DNA of 43,370 nt from the NCBI GenBank assembly GCA_016219185.1, contig JACRBZ010000020.1, positions 1 through 43,370 of the forward strand, written 5' to 3'. A program made the translations under genes and the position numbers. How positions within the stretch are numbered: the stretch's first letter is position 1; each line of letters begins with the position of its first letter. Below, piece by piece: positions 8,703 to 17,766 of this stretch. The notes beneath the pieces were generated by a model, which was given only the letters and a program-made list of their open reading frames with translations, did no database searches and was not told where the DNA came from. The DNA is from Deltaproteobacteria bacterium (GTDB lineage Bacteria; Desulfobacterota; Desulfobacteria; Desulfobacterales; Desulfatirhabdiaceae).

Positions 8703-10001
8703 TTAGCCGCCGATCCGGCTTTGAATGCTACTGTCTTTATTCCATGTAAGAGAGGCGTTTCTTTGCACCAAATCCTTTCCGATAATCAGTCGGACGCGGC
8801 TCCCCATTTTTTCCTTCTTGTAAAGCTCGGCACTTTTTTGGCTTTCTGGGATGACTTCGAGCAGGCGCTGAACTTCTTTGAGGTTATCAGAGTCGTAAAA
8901 GATCTTGGTACTTAAATGGGAGAATTTTTTGGCATCCGAGACTTTCACGACAGTGAACCCGTTTTGTCGAAGATGCTCGGCCACCTTTCCGGCAGCACCC
9001 CTCACCCCGTTGCCGTTTTCCACCGCAATAACGATTTCTTTGACTGCGGCTCCATCCTGATCAGCCTGACGGCCAACCGTCCGGGTGGATAAAGAGGCAT
9101 CCAAAACCCTTATTTCGTGAATCTGAATAGTTCTTTCACCCTGAGCGGGATTACCACTTTCTAAAGGCTGAAAGATCGCTGAAGATAAAACAGCACCCGA
9201 TTTAACCTCTTCTTTGATACCATTCTCACCATCCGCTTGCTCGCTTTGGGGTTGTACCGCCGCAATTCGGATCTCGGTGCTCTCGGCTGCCTTGGCAACG
9301 GCTTCCGTTCGCGGAGCGTTTCTGACAGCCAGCAGCACCGCTTCCGCCTCAGCCCCTTTACCAATGTCTTTCATGACAACAGCCAGCATTTTTTCGGCGT
9401 TTGCATCCGAGTCCAAAATTTTGAACTGATCGAAGGCCAATTCGAATTTCCCCTGCCTGGCATATGCCAGACCCAGGTTGTTGCGATAGCGCTTTTCTTT
9501 TTCGTTCAGGGAGATCGCCTGCTGGAAAGAGTCAACGGCGTTTTGAATGTCGTTTTTCAGCAGATAAGAGTAGCCGAGATTGTTGTAAACATAGTCCAGC
9601 TTGGAGTCGATTTTAAGGGCCAGTTTATAATAGTCCATGGCCGCATCGTTATCCCCCAGGTTATCGCAGGAAACTCCGACGGCGTTATAGGCCTTTGCGT
9701 TGACAGGGTCTCGCACCAGCACCTGTTTGAGCTCGTCAATGGCCAGCTTATGACGCCGCCGTTCCTGAAAATATAGCGCCAACCGATAGTGGGCGTCGGC
9801 TTCGCCGTCGACCTTGCGGATCGAGCTGGCGAATTTGCGAAGCTCTTCCTCGGACAAAATCTTGGGTTTGATGTTTTGACCATAGATATTTTTCACTTCA
9901 GGTGCGACGTCCCTGGAATAACAGCCGTAAATGATTCCGGTAAAAATCATCATCACGGAGGTCAAACCGATTGCTTTGTTGATTTTAATTTTTCTTCCCA
10001 T
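8703..10001 (-). CDS. TPR lipoprotein with C-terminal LytR_C domain (Tad locus)
   Basis: 432 aa. The N-terminus is a lipoprotein signal with lipobox IIYGC (Cys27). At least three TPR units follow (about 65-200, e.g. AKAYNAVGVSCDNLGDNDAAMDYY, quoted in part: NLGDNDAAMDYY). A low-complexity linker leads to a LytR_C/VanY-associated domain (about 320-415, VENGNGVRGAAGKVAEHL ... GFTVVKV). TPR lipoproteins of the TadD type support secretin and pilus assembly at the outer membrane. The added LytR_C domain is associated with cell-wall binding proteins, so this may tether the machine to peptidoglycan (inference). GGGGAGAAGCAA precedes the ATG. It follows tadD by 83 nt. Confidence 0.85.
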   Translation of the reverse strand: MGRKIKINKAIGLTSVMMIFTGIIYGCYSRDVAPEVKNIYGQNIKPKILSEEELRKFASSIRKVDGEADAHYRLALYFQERRRHKLAIDELKQVLVRDPVNAKAYNAVGVSCDNLGDNDAAMDYYKLALKIDSKLDYVYNNLGYSYLLKNDIQNAVDSFQQAISLNEKEKRYRNNLGLAYARQGKFELAFDQFKILDSDANAEKMLAVVMKDIGKGAEAEAVLLAVRNAPRTEAVAKAAESTEIRIAAVQPQSEQADGENGIKEEVKSGAVLSSAIFQPLESGNPAQGERTIQIHEIRVLDASLSTRTVGRQADQDGAAVKEIVIAVENGNGVRGAAGKVAEHLRQNGFTVVKVSDAKKFSHLSTKIFYDSDNLKEVQRLLEVIPESQKSAELYKKEKMGSRVRLIIGKDLVQRNASLTWNKDSSIQSRIGG

Positions 10002-10084
10002 TTGCTTCTCCCCGTATGGGTATATTGGGTTTATTCAGTACCCCCCGCCAGAAGAATAGCCGAAATTGCCCTGCACCTGTTGTG

Positions 10085-11038
10085 CTACTGCTTGGCTGCA
10101 AGCATTTTTGCCTTTTTCAGATTGTCGTTGGCCTTGGCATAAAAACTGGGTTCAATTGAGATTGCCTTTTCAAAACAGCGAATGGCGTCCTCGTATTTTC
10201 TCTTTTCCAAATAAACGCAACCCATGTTGTTATAGGCATGAGCTTCTCCGCCCCCTGATTTAAAAGCATCAAGGGCATCATCGTACCGTCCCAGATTTGC
10301 CATTGCCAGCGCCATGTTGTTGCTTACACGGCTTTCGCGAAAATTTTTTTCGATGGCTTTGCTAAAGGAATCCACGGCTGCCTGATAATGACCGGCCAGC
10401 AAACAAGACACGCCGAGATTGTTGTAAATAAAACCCTGGTCATTTCTGACCGACAGTGCACTGGTATATTCCAGAATCGCCTGCTCGTAGTCCTGCTTAA
10501 AGTCGTAAATACTGCCCAGGTAGTTATATGACAACCAAAGTTTGTGGTTTAACTCAACGGCTTTTCTAAAATTTGCCTCAGCATTGGCATAGTCTTTCAA
10601 TTGAAAATGCACCCGGCCAAGCCCTTCGTACGCCAAATCAAATTTGGGGTCTTTTTTTACTACCCGATTGAATTGCGAAATGGCATCTTCGCATTTGCCG
10701 ACTACCAAAAATACGATCCCTTGTTTATACTCGATGCGAATGTTGCCAGGTTCAACCTTGAGCGCTTTTTCGTATTGAACATAAGCAAGCGCAGGTTTAC
10801 CCTGGTTCAGCAATCCGTCGCCAAGGACCTCGAACTCATCGCTGGTCATTTCCGGTAGCTGATTGACCGGAACGGATACGTTCTGCTGGGCTTGCGCAAG
10901 CTCCCATAACTGCCGTGAAGAATTATCCGCCGAGTTTATTTCAAACTTGACCCCTTTGCCGGCACATCCGGCCAGAAGCGCAATAACCGATACGCCTATC
11001 ATCATCCGCCGTAACTTGTTGAACATGTATATTCTCAT
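10085..11038 (-). CDS. tadD: TadD-like TPR lipoprotein, Flp pilus assembly
   Basis: 317 aa with a lipoprotein signal (lipobox LLAGC) and six or more TPR repeats across the remainder (for example YEGLGRVHFQLKDYANAEAN and YNNLGVSCLLAGHYQAAVD). TadD proteins are outer-membrane lipoproteins needed for Flp pilus biogenesis, probably acting as pilotins or scaffolds. A GGTGA lies 8 nt before the chosen ATG at 11038; an alternative in-frame ATG lies at 11026. It follows tadC directly and precedes a second TPR lipoprotein. The symbol rests on position and repeat type, not on a diagnostic motif. Confidence 0.82.
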   Translation of the reverse strand: MRIYMFNKLRRMMIGVSVIALLAGCAGKGVKFEINSADNSSRQLWELAQAQQNVSVPVNQLPEMTSDEFEVLGDGLLNQGKPALAYVQYEKALKVEPGNIRIEYKQGIVFLVVGKCEDAISQFNRVVKKDPKFDLAYEGLGRVHFQLKDYANAEANFRKAVELNHKLWLSYNYLGSIYDFKQDYEQAILEYTSALSVRNDQGFIYNNLGVSCLLAGHYQAAVDSFSKAIEKNFRESRVSNNMALAMANLGRYDDALDAFKSGGGEAHAYNNMGCVYLEKRKYEDAIRCFEKAISIEPSFYAKANDNLKKAKMLAAKQ

Positions 11039-11068
11039 ATGAGTTTCACCATTTGATACTGTCCGTCT

Positions 11069-12028
11069 TTATTTAATGATGAGCATCTTGTAAATACTGA
11101 TGGCAGCCGGTCCCAGGAGTACGACAAACAAAGAGGGAAAAATAAATACGGTTAATGGTAACAGCATTTTAACCGGAAGTACGGCAGCCTGTTCCTCTGC
11201 TTTCTGAATGCGTTCCGTCCGGTAACTTTCCGAAAACACTCTTAATGCGCTGGAGATGCTTGTACCGAACTTGTCGGTCTGAATAAGAAGCGTCACCAGG
11301 CTGTCGATTTCGATTAAGTTGGTCCGAAGCGCCAGATTTCGCAGGGCATCATGACGCGATTTTCCGGCACGAAGCTCCAAATTTGCAAACCGCAGCTCAT
11401 CGCTCAATTCCGGAAATGTGAACGCGATCTCCTGAGATACCCGTTGCAATGCGGAGTCAATGCCGATTCCGGCCTCAACGCAAATGACAAGAAGATCCAG
11501 GGCGTCCGGAAGTGCATGCAGAATGCTTTCTTTACGTTGGTCGGATTTCTGTCGTAGCCAGATATCGGGAAGGTAATAACCGAAAAGTGCGCTGAATATC
11601 AGAAGCATCATCGTCCATTGATACGTCATGGTACTAAAAAAGAAAATACGACACACAAAGATAAAAATCGGCAGAAGAAAGGCGAGCAGTAGTTTTATTC
11701 CCCAGTACACAGCCGGCGCATTTGCCTGGCGATAGCCGGCCCTGAGAAAACGAGCCCTTGAAATTTGCGAATAATCTTCATCCTTGACGGGAAAAACCGC
11801 TGATCCGATCCTGGCGACAGCACCGGCTATCCGGTTATCGGTATTTAAAACAGTTTCTTCATGCTGCTCATCCAAACCAATGATGCCTGCGTTTTTTATC
11901 TTTTGAACCATGAATTCCCTGGCCGAGCGTTCCCGTAAAAACTGATTCGCCCCCATGCAAAAAAGAAAAATGGCGGAGAAAATCAGCACGTTTGTCAGAA
12001 TCGGCATGTCAGTTAAAGAAGTCATCAT
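11069..12028 (-). CDS. tadC: TadC, inner-membrane platform protein of the Flp pilus
   Basis: 319 aa with the type II secretion F (T2SSF) domain in the C-terminal half (EAGIGIDSALQRVSQEI) and N- and C-terminal transmembrane helices. TadB and TadC form the inner-membrane base that couples the TadA ATPase to pilin extrusion. The frame extends to 12217, but ATG 12028 is preceded by GAGGGG at proper spacing and starts 14 nt after the tadB stop, so it is preferred. Confidence 0.92.
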   Translation of the reverse strand: MMTSLTDMPILTNVLIFSAIFLFCMGANQFLRERSAREFMVQKIKNAGIIGLDEQHEETVLNTDNRIAGAVARIGSAVFPVKDEDYSQISRARFLRAGYRQANAPAVYWGIKLLLAFLLPIFIFVCRIFFFSTMTYQWTMMLLIFSALFGYYLPDIWLRQKSDQRKESILHALPDALDLLVICVEAGIGIDSALQRVSQEIAFTFPELSDELRFANLELRAGKSRHDALRNLALRTNLIEIDSLVTLLIQTDKFGTSISSALRVFSESYRTERIQKAEEQAAVLPVKMLLPLTVFIFPSLFVVLLGPAAISIYKMLIIK

Positions 12029-12042
12029 TTCTACCCCTCGCT

Positions 12043-13011
12043 CTAAACTTTTAATTTCACCATTCGGCGCATCACAAACCCCCCGACAATCATCCCCAGT
12101 ACTGAAAAGAGGATCATCAGTTTTCCTATCGGCTCCGTGAGCAGGGGATTGATAAAATTCGGATTCCTGATGAACAAAAAAATGCCCATGAGGATCGGGA
12201 GTGCAATTAGAATCCACATGGAGAGACGGCCTTCTGCCGTCAATGTCCGGACCTTGCCGTCAAATTTGTACCGATCGCGGATCAGATTGGCGAGCATTTC
12301 GAGCAGTTCCGCCAGGTTGCCTCCGGTTTCCCGTTGAAGAATGACCCCGACAACGAAAAACCTCAGTTCTTCGCAGTCAATGCGGTCGGCCAGGCTCTTG
12401 AGTGCCTCGGAAACACTGACCCCATAATTGACCTCGGACAGGACCTCGGAAAACTCGGGACCAATGGGGTCGTCAAGTTCCTCAGCCGCCATGCCCAGAC
12501 CACCGGCAAAGGAATGACCCGCCTTGAGCGAACGGGCTACCAATCCCAAGGCGTCGGGAAGCTGCTTTCTGAATTTCTCGATACGCCTGGCTTTTTTTCG
12601 ACTCAGGGAGACATAGGGCAGGAAAAATGCCGTCACCGCCACTATCACGGCATACGGCTCAATCCGCGTTATAACAAAAACGGCATAATACCCCGCACTG
12701 GCAAGAAACAGGGACAACAACAGGTAAAAACCGACCGGGTACTTTGCATTGGCCTGGATAATCAGCCTGTCAATCCGCGCAACAAACAATACTCGCTTCA
12801 GAAGCGCATTCAGCCATGAAATATCGCTGTATGTCCGCGTTTTATAAATTTCAGTGCCGTTTCGGCCCCCTTCCACATATGTGAACCGCCTCAATCGTTT
12901 ACGGATCCGGGCGTGCCGGGCGGTTTGCATGTTGCGAATGGAAAATCTCAAAAGCTCGATGACGACAATCGCAAGAACGAATATGCCCACCCCCATGACG
13001 AACTTTTCCAT
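12043..13011 (-). CDS. tadB: TadB, inner-membrane platform protein of the Flp pilus
   Basis: 322 aa with an N-terminal transmembrane anchor, two central transmembrane helices, a T2SSF domain (LPDALGLVARSLKAGHSFAG, about 150-275) and two C-terminal membrane helices. It is the partner of TadC in the inner-membrane platform. CAGGAGAGGCAA precedes the ATG. It begins 17 nt after the tadA stop. Confidence 0.93.
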   Translation of the reverse strand: MEKFVMGVGIFVLAIVVIELLRFSIRNMQTARHARIRKRLRRFTYVEGGRNGTEIYKTRTYSDISWLNALLKRVLFVARIDRLIIQANAKYPVGFYLLLSLFLASAGYYAVFVITRIEPYAVIVAVTAFFLPYVSLSRKKARRIEKFRKQLPDALGLVARSLKAGHSFAGGLGMAAEELDDPIGPEFSEVLSEVNYGVSVSEALKSLADRIDCEELRFFVVGVILQRETGGNLAELLEMLANLIRDRYKFDGKVRTLTAEGRLSMWILIALPILMGIFLFIRNPNFINPLLTEPIGKLMILFSVLGMIVGGFVMRRMVKLKV

Positions 13012-13028
13012 TTGCCTCTCCTGACAGC

Positions 13029-14372
13029 CTAAGCTTCGTATATAACGTTCGGGTCCAACAAGTTCTGGGGAAAGTCGATTCCCGCCATGCGGAATCTTTC
13101 CATGAACTTGGGGCGGATGCCATTAAACTTGAAATATCCCTTCACCTTGCCGCTGGCTTCGATTTTTGTCTGCTGGTAAGAAAAAATTTCCTGCATGGTG
13201 ATGACATTGCCCTCCATGCCGGTGATCTCCTGCAGGCTGACCAATCTGCGGGTGCCATCGATCATGCGCGACACTTGGATGACCACATGAATGGCAGAAG
13301 CAATGAAACGCCGCAGGAATTCACTGGGAATGTCCATGCTGGCCATGGCCACCATGGTCTCGAGACGCATCAGCGAATCTCTGGCGGAGTTTGCGTGAAT
13401 GGTCGTCAGAGACCCGTCATGACCAGTATTCATGGCCTGGAGCATGTCAAATGCCTCCTTGCCCCGCACCTCTCCCACAATGATGCGGTCAGGACGCATG
13501 CGCAGGCTGTTTCGCACCAAATCGCGCTGGATGACCTCTCCTTTTCCCTCGATGCTGGGGGGCCTGGTTTCAAGGCGCACGACGTGTTCCTGCTTCAGTT
13601 GAAGCTCGGCGGCGTCCTCGATGGTGACAACACGCTCATCCGGCGGGATGAACCTGGAGAGAACATTCAGGAGCGTGGTTTTCCCGCTGCCGGTGCCGCC
13701 CGAGATAATGACATTCAAACGCGACTTTACGATACCCTTCAACATTTCCGCAATTTCCGTGGTCAATGTCTTGTATTCGATTAGATCCGTCAATTCCAAT
13801 GGGTTGACCGCAAACCGCCGGATCGAAACACAGGGACCGTCGATTGCCAGAGGGGGAATAATGGCATTGACGCGCGAGCCATCGGGCAGTCGCGCGTCCA
13901 CCATCGGAGAAGACTCATCGATTCTACGGCCTACGGTTGAAACAATTTTATCGATGATCCGCATCAAATGCGCATCATCCTTGAAACGCGCATCCGTCGG
14001 CTCTATTTTTCCCCTGCGTTCAACATAGATGTTCTTGTACGTGTTAACCAGAATATCGGATATCGTCGGGTCTTTAAGGAGCGGTTCGAGGGGGCCGTAT
14101 CCCAGAACTTCATAAATAATCTCCGAAAAGATTTTCTCGCGCTCACTCATATTCATCGGGAGGTTATAGCTTTCCTCCCGCAGGATCTTTTCGATGGCCT
14201 TTCGGATCTGAGCCGAGACGCTCTGAAGATCCAGCTTATCCAGCATTGACAGGTCCATGAGGTCTATAAGCCTGTCATGTATTCTTGATTTCAGATCGAA
14301 ATACTCATCCGGCATATAGCCGCCGGTGGCGCTCTGGGTCAATACATCGAGTTGTATTTTTTCAGGGAGCAT
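13029..14372 (-). CDS. tadA: TadA/CpaF secretion ATPase of the Flp pilus
   Basis: 447 aa, a cytoplasmic hexameric ATPase of the VirB11/GspE superfamily that powers Flp pilus assembly. It shows Walker [13 protein letters not shown], the Asp box around [12 protein letters not shown], Walker B with [13 protein letters not shown] and the His box around [14 protein letters not shown]. The N-terminal CpaF-specific region (about 1-130) ends in YGPLEPLL. An ATG at 14372 with AAAGG 7 nt upstream is favoured over the in-frame GTG at 14378. Length is normal for CpaF. Confidence 0.96.
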   Translation of the reverse strand: MLPEKIQLDVLTQSATGGYMPDEYFDLKSRIHDRLIDLMDLSMLDKLDLQSVSAQIRKAIEKILREESYNLPMNMSEREKIFSEIIYEVLGYGPLEPLLKDPTISDILVNTYKNIYVERRGKIEPTDARFKDDAHLMRIIDKIVSTVGRRIDESSPMVDARLPDGSRVNAIIPPLAIDGPCVSIRRFAVNPLELTDLIEYKTLTTEIAEMLKGIVKSRLNVIISGGTGSGKTTLLNVLSRFIPPDERVVTIEDAAELQLKQEHVVRLETRPPSIEGKGEVIQRDLVRNSLRMRPDRIIVGEVRGKEAFDMLQAMNTGHDGSLTTIHANSARDSLMRLETMVAMASMDIPSEFLRRFIASAIHVVIQVSRMIDGTRRLVSLQEITGMEGNVITMQEIFSYQQTKIEASGKVKGYFKFNGIRPKFMERFRMAGIDFPQNLLDPNVIYEA

Positions 14373-14410
14373 GGTCACACCTTTCGCTTCGATTCTTGGG
14401 TCATTCGCGT

Positions 14411-15571
14411 TTATGCCAATCCGAAAAACATCGATTTCTTTTTTACTTCCCCTGCCTTGCTGTTGCTAAGGGAAGCCGCCAGGTCCAGGAAGGTTTTGGT
14501 AATCTGAGACTTGGGAGCCAGTTCAAGAAGGGGTTTGCCGTTGTTAATGGCGGCCATGGTCGCATCGTACTCGTTCGGAATGGTAAAGAAAATTTTCGTT
14601 CCGATGCTTGCCTCGGCGTCCTTCAAGGATATCTCATTTTTTTTGATGTATCGATTGAGGACAACCTTGATTCGATCCGGCGACATATACCCCAGGTCCG
14701 TAAGGGACTTGAGCAGTTTGTTCGTGTTGGTCAGGCAGGGGAGGCTAAGGATGGAAAGGAGCAAGAGTGTATCCGAGATTTGAAGGACTTTCAGCGATGA
14801 ATCGTTGGTGGACTGCCCGGAATCGATGATGACGAAATCGAACATCTGCTTCATCAGTCCCAGAAGTTTATCCATGATCTCCGGAGTCGGACGAACATGC
14901 CCGTTCAGATAAGCCGGCGAGGGAAGCACCTGCACGCCGGACCGATGATGCGTGAGAATATTTGACAAAAACGTATCGTCCAGCCTGTCGATATGCTTGG
15001 TAATTTCTCCCCAATGGAATTTTGGCTCCATCTCAAGAAACAGTGGGATTTCGCCGAATAGCGTGTTCATGTCCAACAGGGCAATTGAATATTGGCCGGC
15101 GCACTTTGCCAAGGATACGGCCAGATTCACCGCCACCGTGGTTGTCCCGACCCCTCCCTTGCTTCCGAACACGCTGATGATTTGTCCGTTTTTCTTTCCC
15201 GCCTGAACTGCACCAACAGTCTGCCTTTCCTTGAAACGTTTCAGCGCATCCAGGATTTCCATGTCGTCAAAAGGCTGGGCGATAAACTCCTTGACCCCGA
15301 TCCGCATGGCCTGCATCAGGATGGTGGGGTTCACGGATTCCGCCGTTAAAAAAACGTCCGACACCTTTCCCGATTTCAAAAGCGACTCAATACCTTTCAT
15401 GATTTTCCCGACATCGCCCGAAAGCTCCATCACCAACAAGTCCGGATGCCTGGTGTCCACTGCGGCTATCACCTCAAACCCGCCTGACGAATTGATGATT
15501 TGAGAGAGTTTTTTTGTCAGGTTAAGACTGGTCAGCGCCAATTTAATTGTGTAACGCTTATCCATTTCCAT
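14411..15571 (-). CDS. tadZ: TadZ/CpaE, ParA-like localisation ATPase of the Flp pilus
   Basis: 386 aa. An atypical receiver-like N-terminal domain (about 10-125) is followed by a MinD/ParA-type P-loop domain with the deviant Walker [10 protein letters not shown] and a switch region [12 protein letters not shown]. TadZ/CpaE proteins place the pilus machine in the cell and act before the other Tad proteins. The receiver has no clear phosphoacceptor. AAGGAG stands 8 nt before the ATG. It sits between tadG and tadA, as in many tad loci. Confidence 0.92.
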   Translation of the reverse strand: MEMDKRYTIKLALTSLNLTKKLSQIINSSGGFEVIAAVDTRHPDLLVMELSGDVGKIMKGIESLLKSGKVSDVFLTAESVNPTILMQAMRIGVKEFIAQPFDDMEILDALKRFKERQTVGAVQAGKKNGQIISVFGSKGGVGTTTVAVNLAVSLAKCAGQYSIALLDMNTLFGEIPLFLEMEPKFHWGEITKHIDRLDDTFLSNILTHHRSGVQVLPSPAYLNGHVRPTPEIMDKLLGLMKQMFDFVIIDSGQSTNDSSLKVLQISDTLLLLSILSLPCLTNTNKLLKSLTDLGYMSPDRIKVVLNRYIKKNEISLKDAEASIGTKIFFTIPNEYDATMAAINNGKPLLELAPKSQITKTFLDLAASLSNSKAGEVKKKSMFFGLA

Positions 15572-15598
15572 AGGAGTAACTCCTTGATAATTATATAT

Positions 15599-16966
15599 CT
15601 ATTGAACCAGTACCGGGATTTTTGCCAGGATTCCGAAATTTTCTCCCTGGGTTGTACCCTTGGGTTCGTGGGGCGTGCAGCTCGGGAGAAAATAGATTGA
15701 TGGTGTTGAAAACGTGGCGTATGGTGCAATACCAGTTGTTGGATTGTCGACATTCTTAAGCTTAAAATGTTTCACAAAGCTTGCCCATCTTATCATCCCG
15801 CTCTGATCTGCAGTGCAGACATTTTTGATATTCACGTCAAAATACTGACCCAAGGTGCTGCCTTCAGGCAATGATGGGAACTGTTCACCCGGATTTCCAA
15901 CAAAGAATTGACTAAGGTCTGCAACTTTATCACTCAGATCACTGGCAGTGGGCCAGGTAACACCGGTTTCAGTGTCCGTCATTCTTTTTGGCACATCTGA
16001 GTATTTATCATTGTTATGTGTGATCCATACTATTTTTACTGTTACCGCTCCCAAAAGCTTAGCGCAATTTTCAACATTGTTCTTGTCACAGTCGATCACC
16101 GGCAATGTAACCTTCCATGTCTTATTTTTGTTAGTAGCATCAATCCAACATTGTTCAATCTTATTAAAATTAGGGGTTTGTTTCCCTCCGGTTGCTCCAA
16201 TTCCTACATTGAATTTAAGCAGTTCAGTATTGCCACCGCACAAAACATTGGAAGGATTGGCTGTACTACAATTCGCCTGATCGAAGTTGGTCCATCCCGC
16301 TGTGTTGCTGGTTTGATTATTATTGCCGCTGTTAAACATTCTGCCAACGTTACACGAATAATCTCCATTTACCAGTATGCTCTGTTTGCAGATAGCAATC
16401 GGCTGATCCACATCTATCGGAGCTAAAGTGCCAGCAAAGCCAATATAGGCCACTGCTTTTGCCGACTGTGTAAAGCCGACGTAATTCATTATCCTTGAAA
16501 ACCATGCGGCGACCTGCGTGTCTCTTCGCCAGGCAACGACTTCGACTGCGTTGATAAAATTCGTGTCCGCATCGAGCTCTTGCCAGGTTTTATCCCAGAG
16601 GCTTAAGGGAGCGAGGGAATCATTGGCTGTAAATGACCGGGAGGCAAAACTCCAGTGGCCGCGTCTGACGTCATTCGTCCCCACTTCCACCGAGACTTTT
16701 TCACTCTGGTTGGCGGTTGCAGCCGTTTGTGCGATAGCGTTGCATCCAGAATTAACGGCGGTCCCATCTGCATTGTAGAGATACCTGGCCCCGGCCAATG
16801 CTCCGGCATCCGCTGCATTATGAAGCTCGTTCTTGGATACCACCAGGTGGAAAATATCCATGCCAATGGCTCCAAATGCGAACAGCATAAATGTGCAAAT
16901 GGCGACCAAAACAAGAGAAACGCCTTTTTTATCTTGAATCCGGGAAACAATTGATAGGATTTCCAT
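15599..16966 (-). CDS. tadG: TadG-like pseudopilin-associated protein
   Basis: 455 aa. A single N-terminal hydrophobic helix preceded by a basic stretch and the motif KKGVSLVLVAI (prepilin-like), then a TadE/G Flp-type segment (NAADAGALAGARYLYN, about 50-65) and a long extracytoplasmic region with many paired cysteines. TadG proteins localise to the envelope and are required for adhesion and pilus assembly in several species. No clear von Willebrand domain was recognised. ATG 16966 (AAGGGG 8 nt upstream) is preferred to the ATG at 16996, which would overlap tadE. Confidence 0.85.
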   Translation of the reverse strand: MEILSIVSRIQDKKGVSLVLVAICTFMLFAFGAIGMDIFHLVVSKNELHNAADAGALAGARYLYNADGTAVNSGCNAIAQTAATANQSEKVSVEVGTNDVRRGHWSFASRSFTANDSLAPLSLWDKTWQELDADTNFINAVEVVAWRRDTQVAAWFSRIMNYVGFTQSAKAVAYIGFAGTLAPIDVDQPIAICKQSILVNGDYSCNVGRMFNSGNNNQTSNTAGWTNFDQANCSTANPSNVLCGGNTELLKFNVGIGATGGKQTPNFNKIEQCWIDATNKNKTWKVTLPVIDCDKNNVENCAKLLGAVTVKIVWITHNNDKYSDVPKRMTDTETGVTWPTASDLSDKVADLSQFFVGNPGEQFPSLPEGSTLGQYFDVNIKNVCTADQSGMIRWASFVKHFKLKNVDNPTTGIAPYATFSTPSIYFLPSCTPHEPKGTTQGENFGILAKIPVLVQ

Positions 16967-16986
16967 TCTGATTGCCCCTTTTCTTA

Positions 16987-17412
16987 TTACTCGCATCGCA
17001 TGATGGTTTGCGCCGATAAATTCAACGTATCGGACAGAGATGAAACAAAATTCGGTAGTACAAGAAAACTATAAGGGTAACTGACGTTGACGGTCAGCGG
17101 ATCTCCCGAATTGGCGCATGCCCCGGTAACCGTAGTAGTGGGATTTGCGGCAGCTCCGAACGTTATCATGTTACCGGCCGTGTAGTTCTGAACAACGGTC
17201 GAGATTTGCTCCGTGGTGATGCGGGGATCGGCGAATACGATGCCGGCACGTGCACCCTCGCGGCTTGCATTGGTTATCATCGCCTGATCGAAGAGCACCA
17301 GTCCGAATTCGATGATCCCGAAGACCAGCATCAGCAAAAGAGGCAGCACGATCGCAAACTCTACCATTGCGGCGCCTTTGGCACATTTCAGTTTTTTTGT
17401 GGTGGTGATCAC
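16987..17412 (-). CDS. tadE: TadE pseudopilin
   Basis: 141 aa with the TadE signature: basic leader KKLKCAKGAAMVEFAIVLP, where processing is expected after KG, then one long hydrophobic helix and NASREGARAG, typical of the TadE domain. TadE is processed by the TadV peptidase and acts as a minor pseudopilin. The start codon is GTG with GAGGAG 8 nt upstream. It lies directly before tadG. Confidence 0.92.
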   Translation of the reverse strand: MITTTKKLKCAKGAAMVEFAIVLPLLLMLVFGIIEFGLVLFDQAMITNASREGARAGIVFADPRITTEQISTVVQNYTAGNMITFGAAANPTTTVTGACANSGDPLTVNVSYPYSFLVLPNFVSSLSDTLNLSAQTIMRCE

Positions 17413-17440
17413 GATTGATTCTCCTCTGGGCTCGTTCGAC

Positions 17441-17734
17441 TTACTTGAGTTTCAAGATATTGGTTACTTCGGTATCCTTTTTGATTTTGAATGAATTATT
17501 ATACTTTTCAATCGTATTTTCAGTGGCGACACCTTCCAGCCCCTCAACTGGAGCCTGGTTGTTTCCCGCATCGGGGTTCAATATCTGGTTGTACATGGCA
17601 GACTCGTAAGACCTTCCCCAGTTTTGATCCAGCAGTGTCTCGCGCTGAACCAATCCCCCGTGCTCACTGCAGGCAATGAAGCCGATTGTCATCAATGACA
17701 GTACAACTGCCAGGCGTAGCGATTTTCTGAACAT
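17441..17734 (-). CDS. Small Tad-locus lipoprotein
   Basis: 97 aa with a clear lipoprotein signal: basic MFRKSLR, hydrophobic core, lipobox GFIAC (Cys22). The mature part is hydrophilic with no known domain. Its conserved-looking position between the secretin and tadE genes suggests a secretin-associated or pilotin-like role, comparable to small lipoproteins in other tad loci, but no family was recognised. AAAGGAG is well placed before the ATG. Confidence 0.8.
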   Translation of the reverse strand: MFRKSLRLAVVLSLMTIGFIACSEHGGLVQRETLLDQNWGRSYESAMYNQILNPDAGNNQAPVEGLEGVATENTIEKYNNSFKIKKDTEVTNILKLK

Positions 17735-17766
17735 GGCCGACTCCTTTCTATTCGAAGGTCATTATT

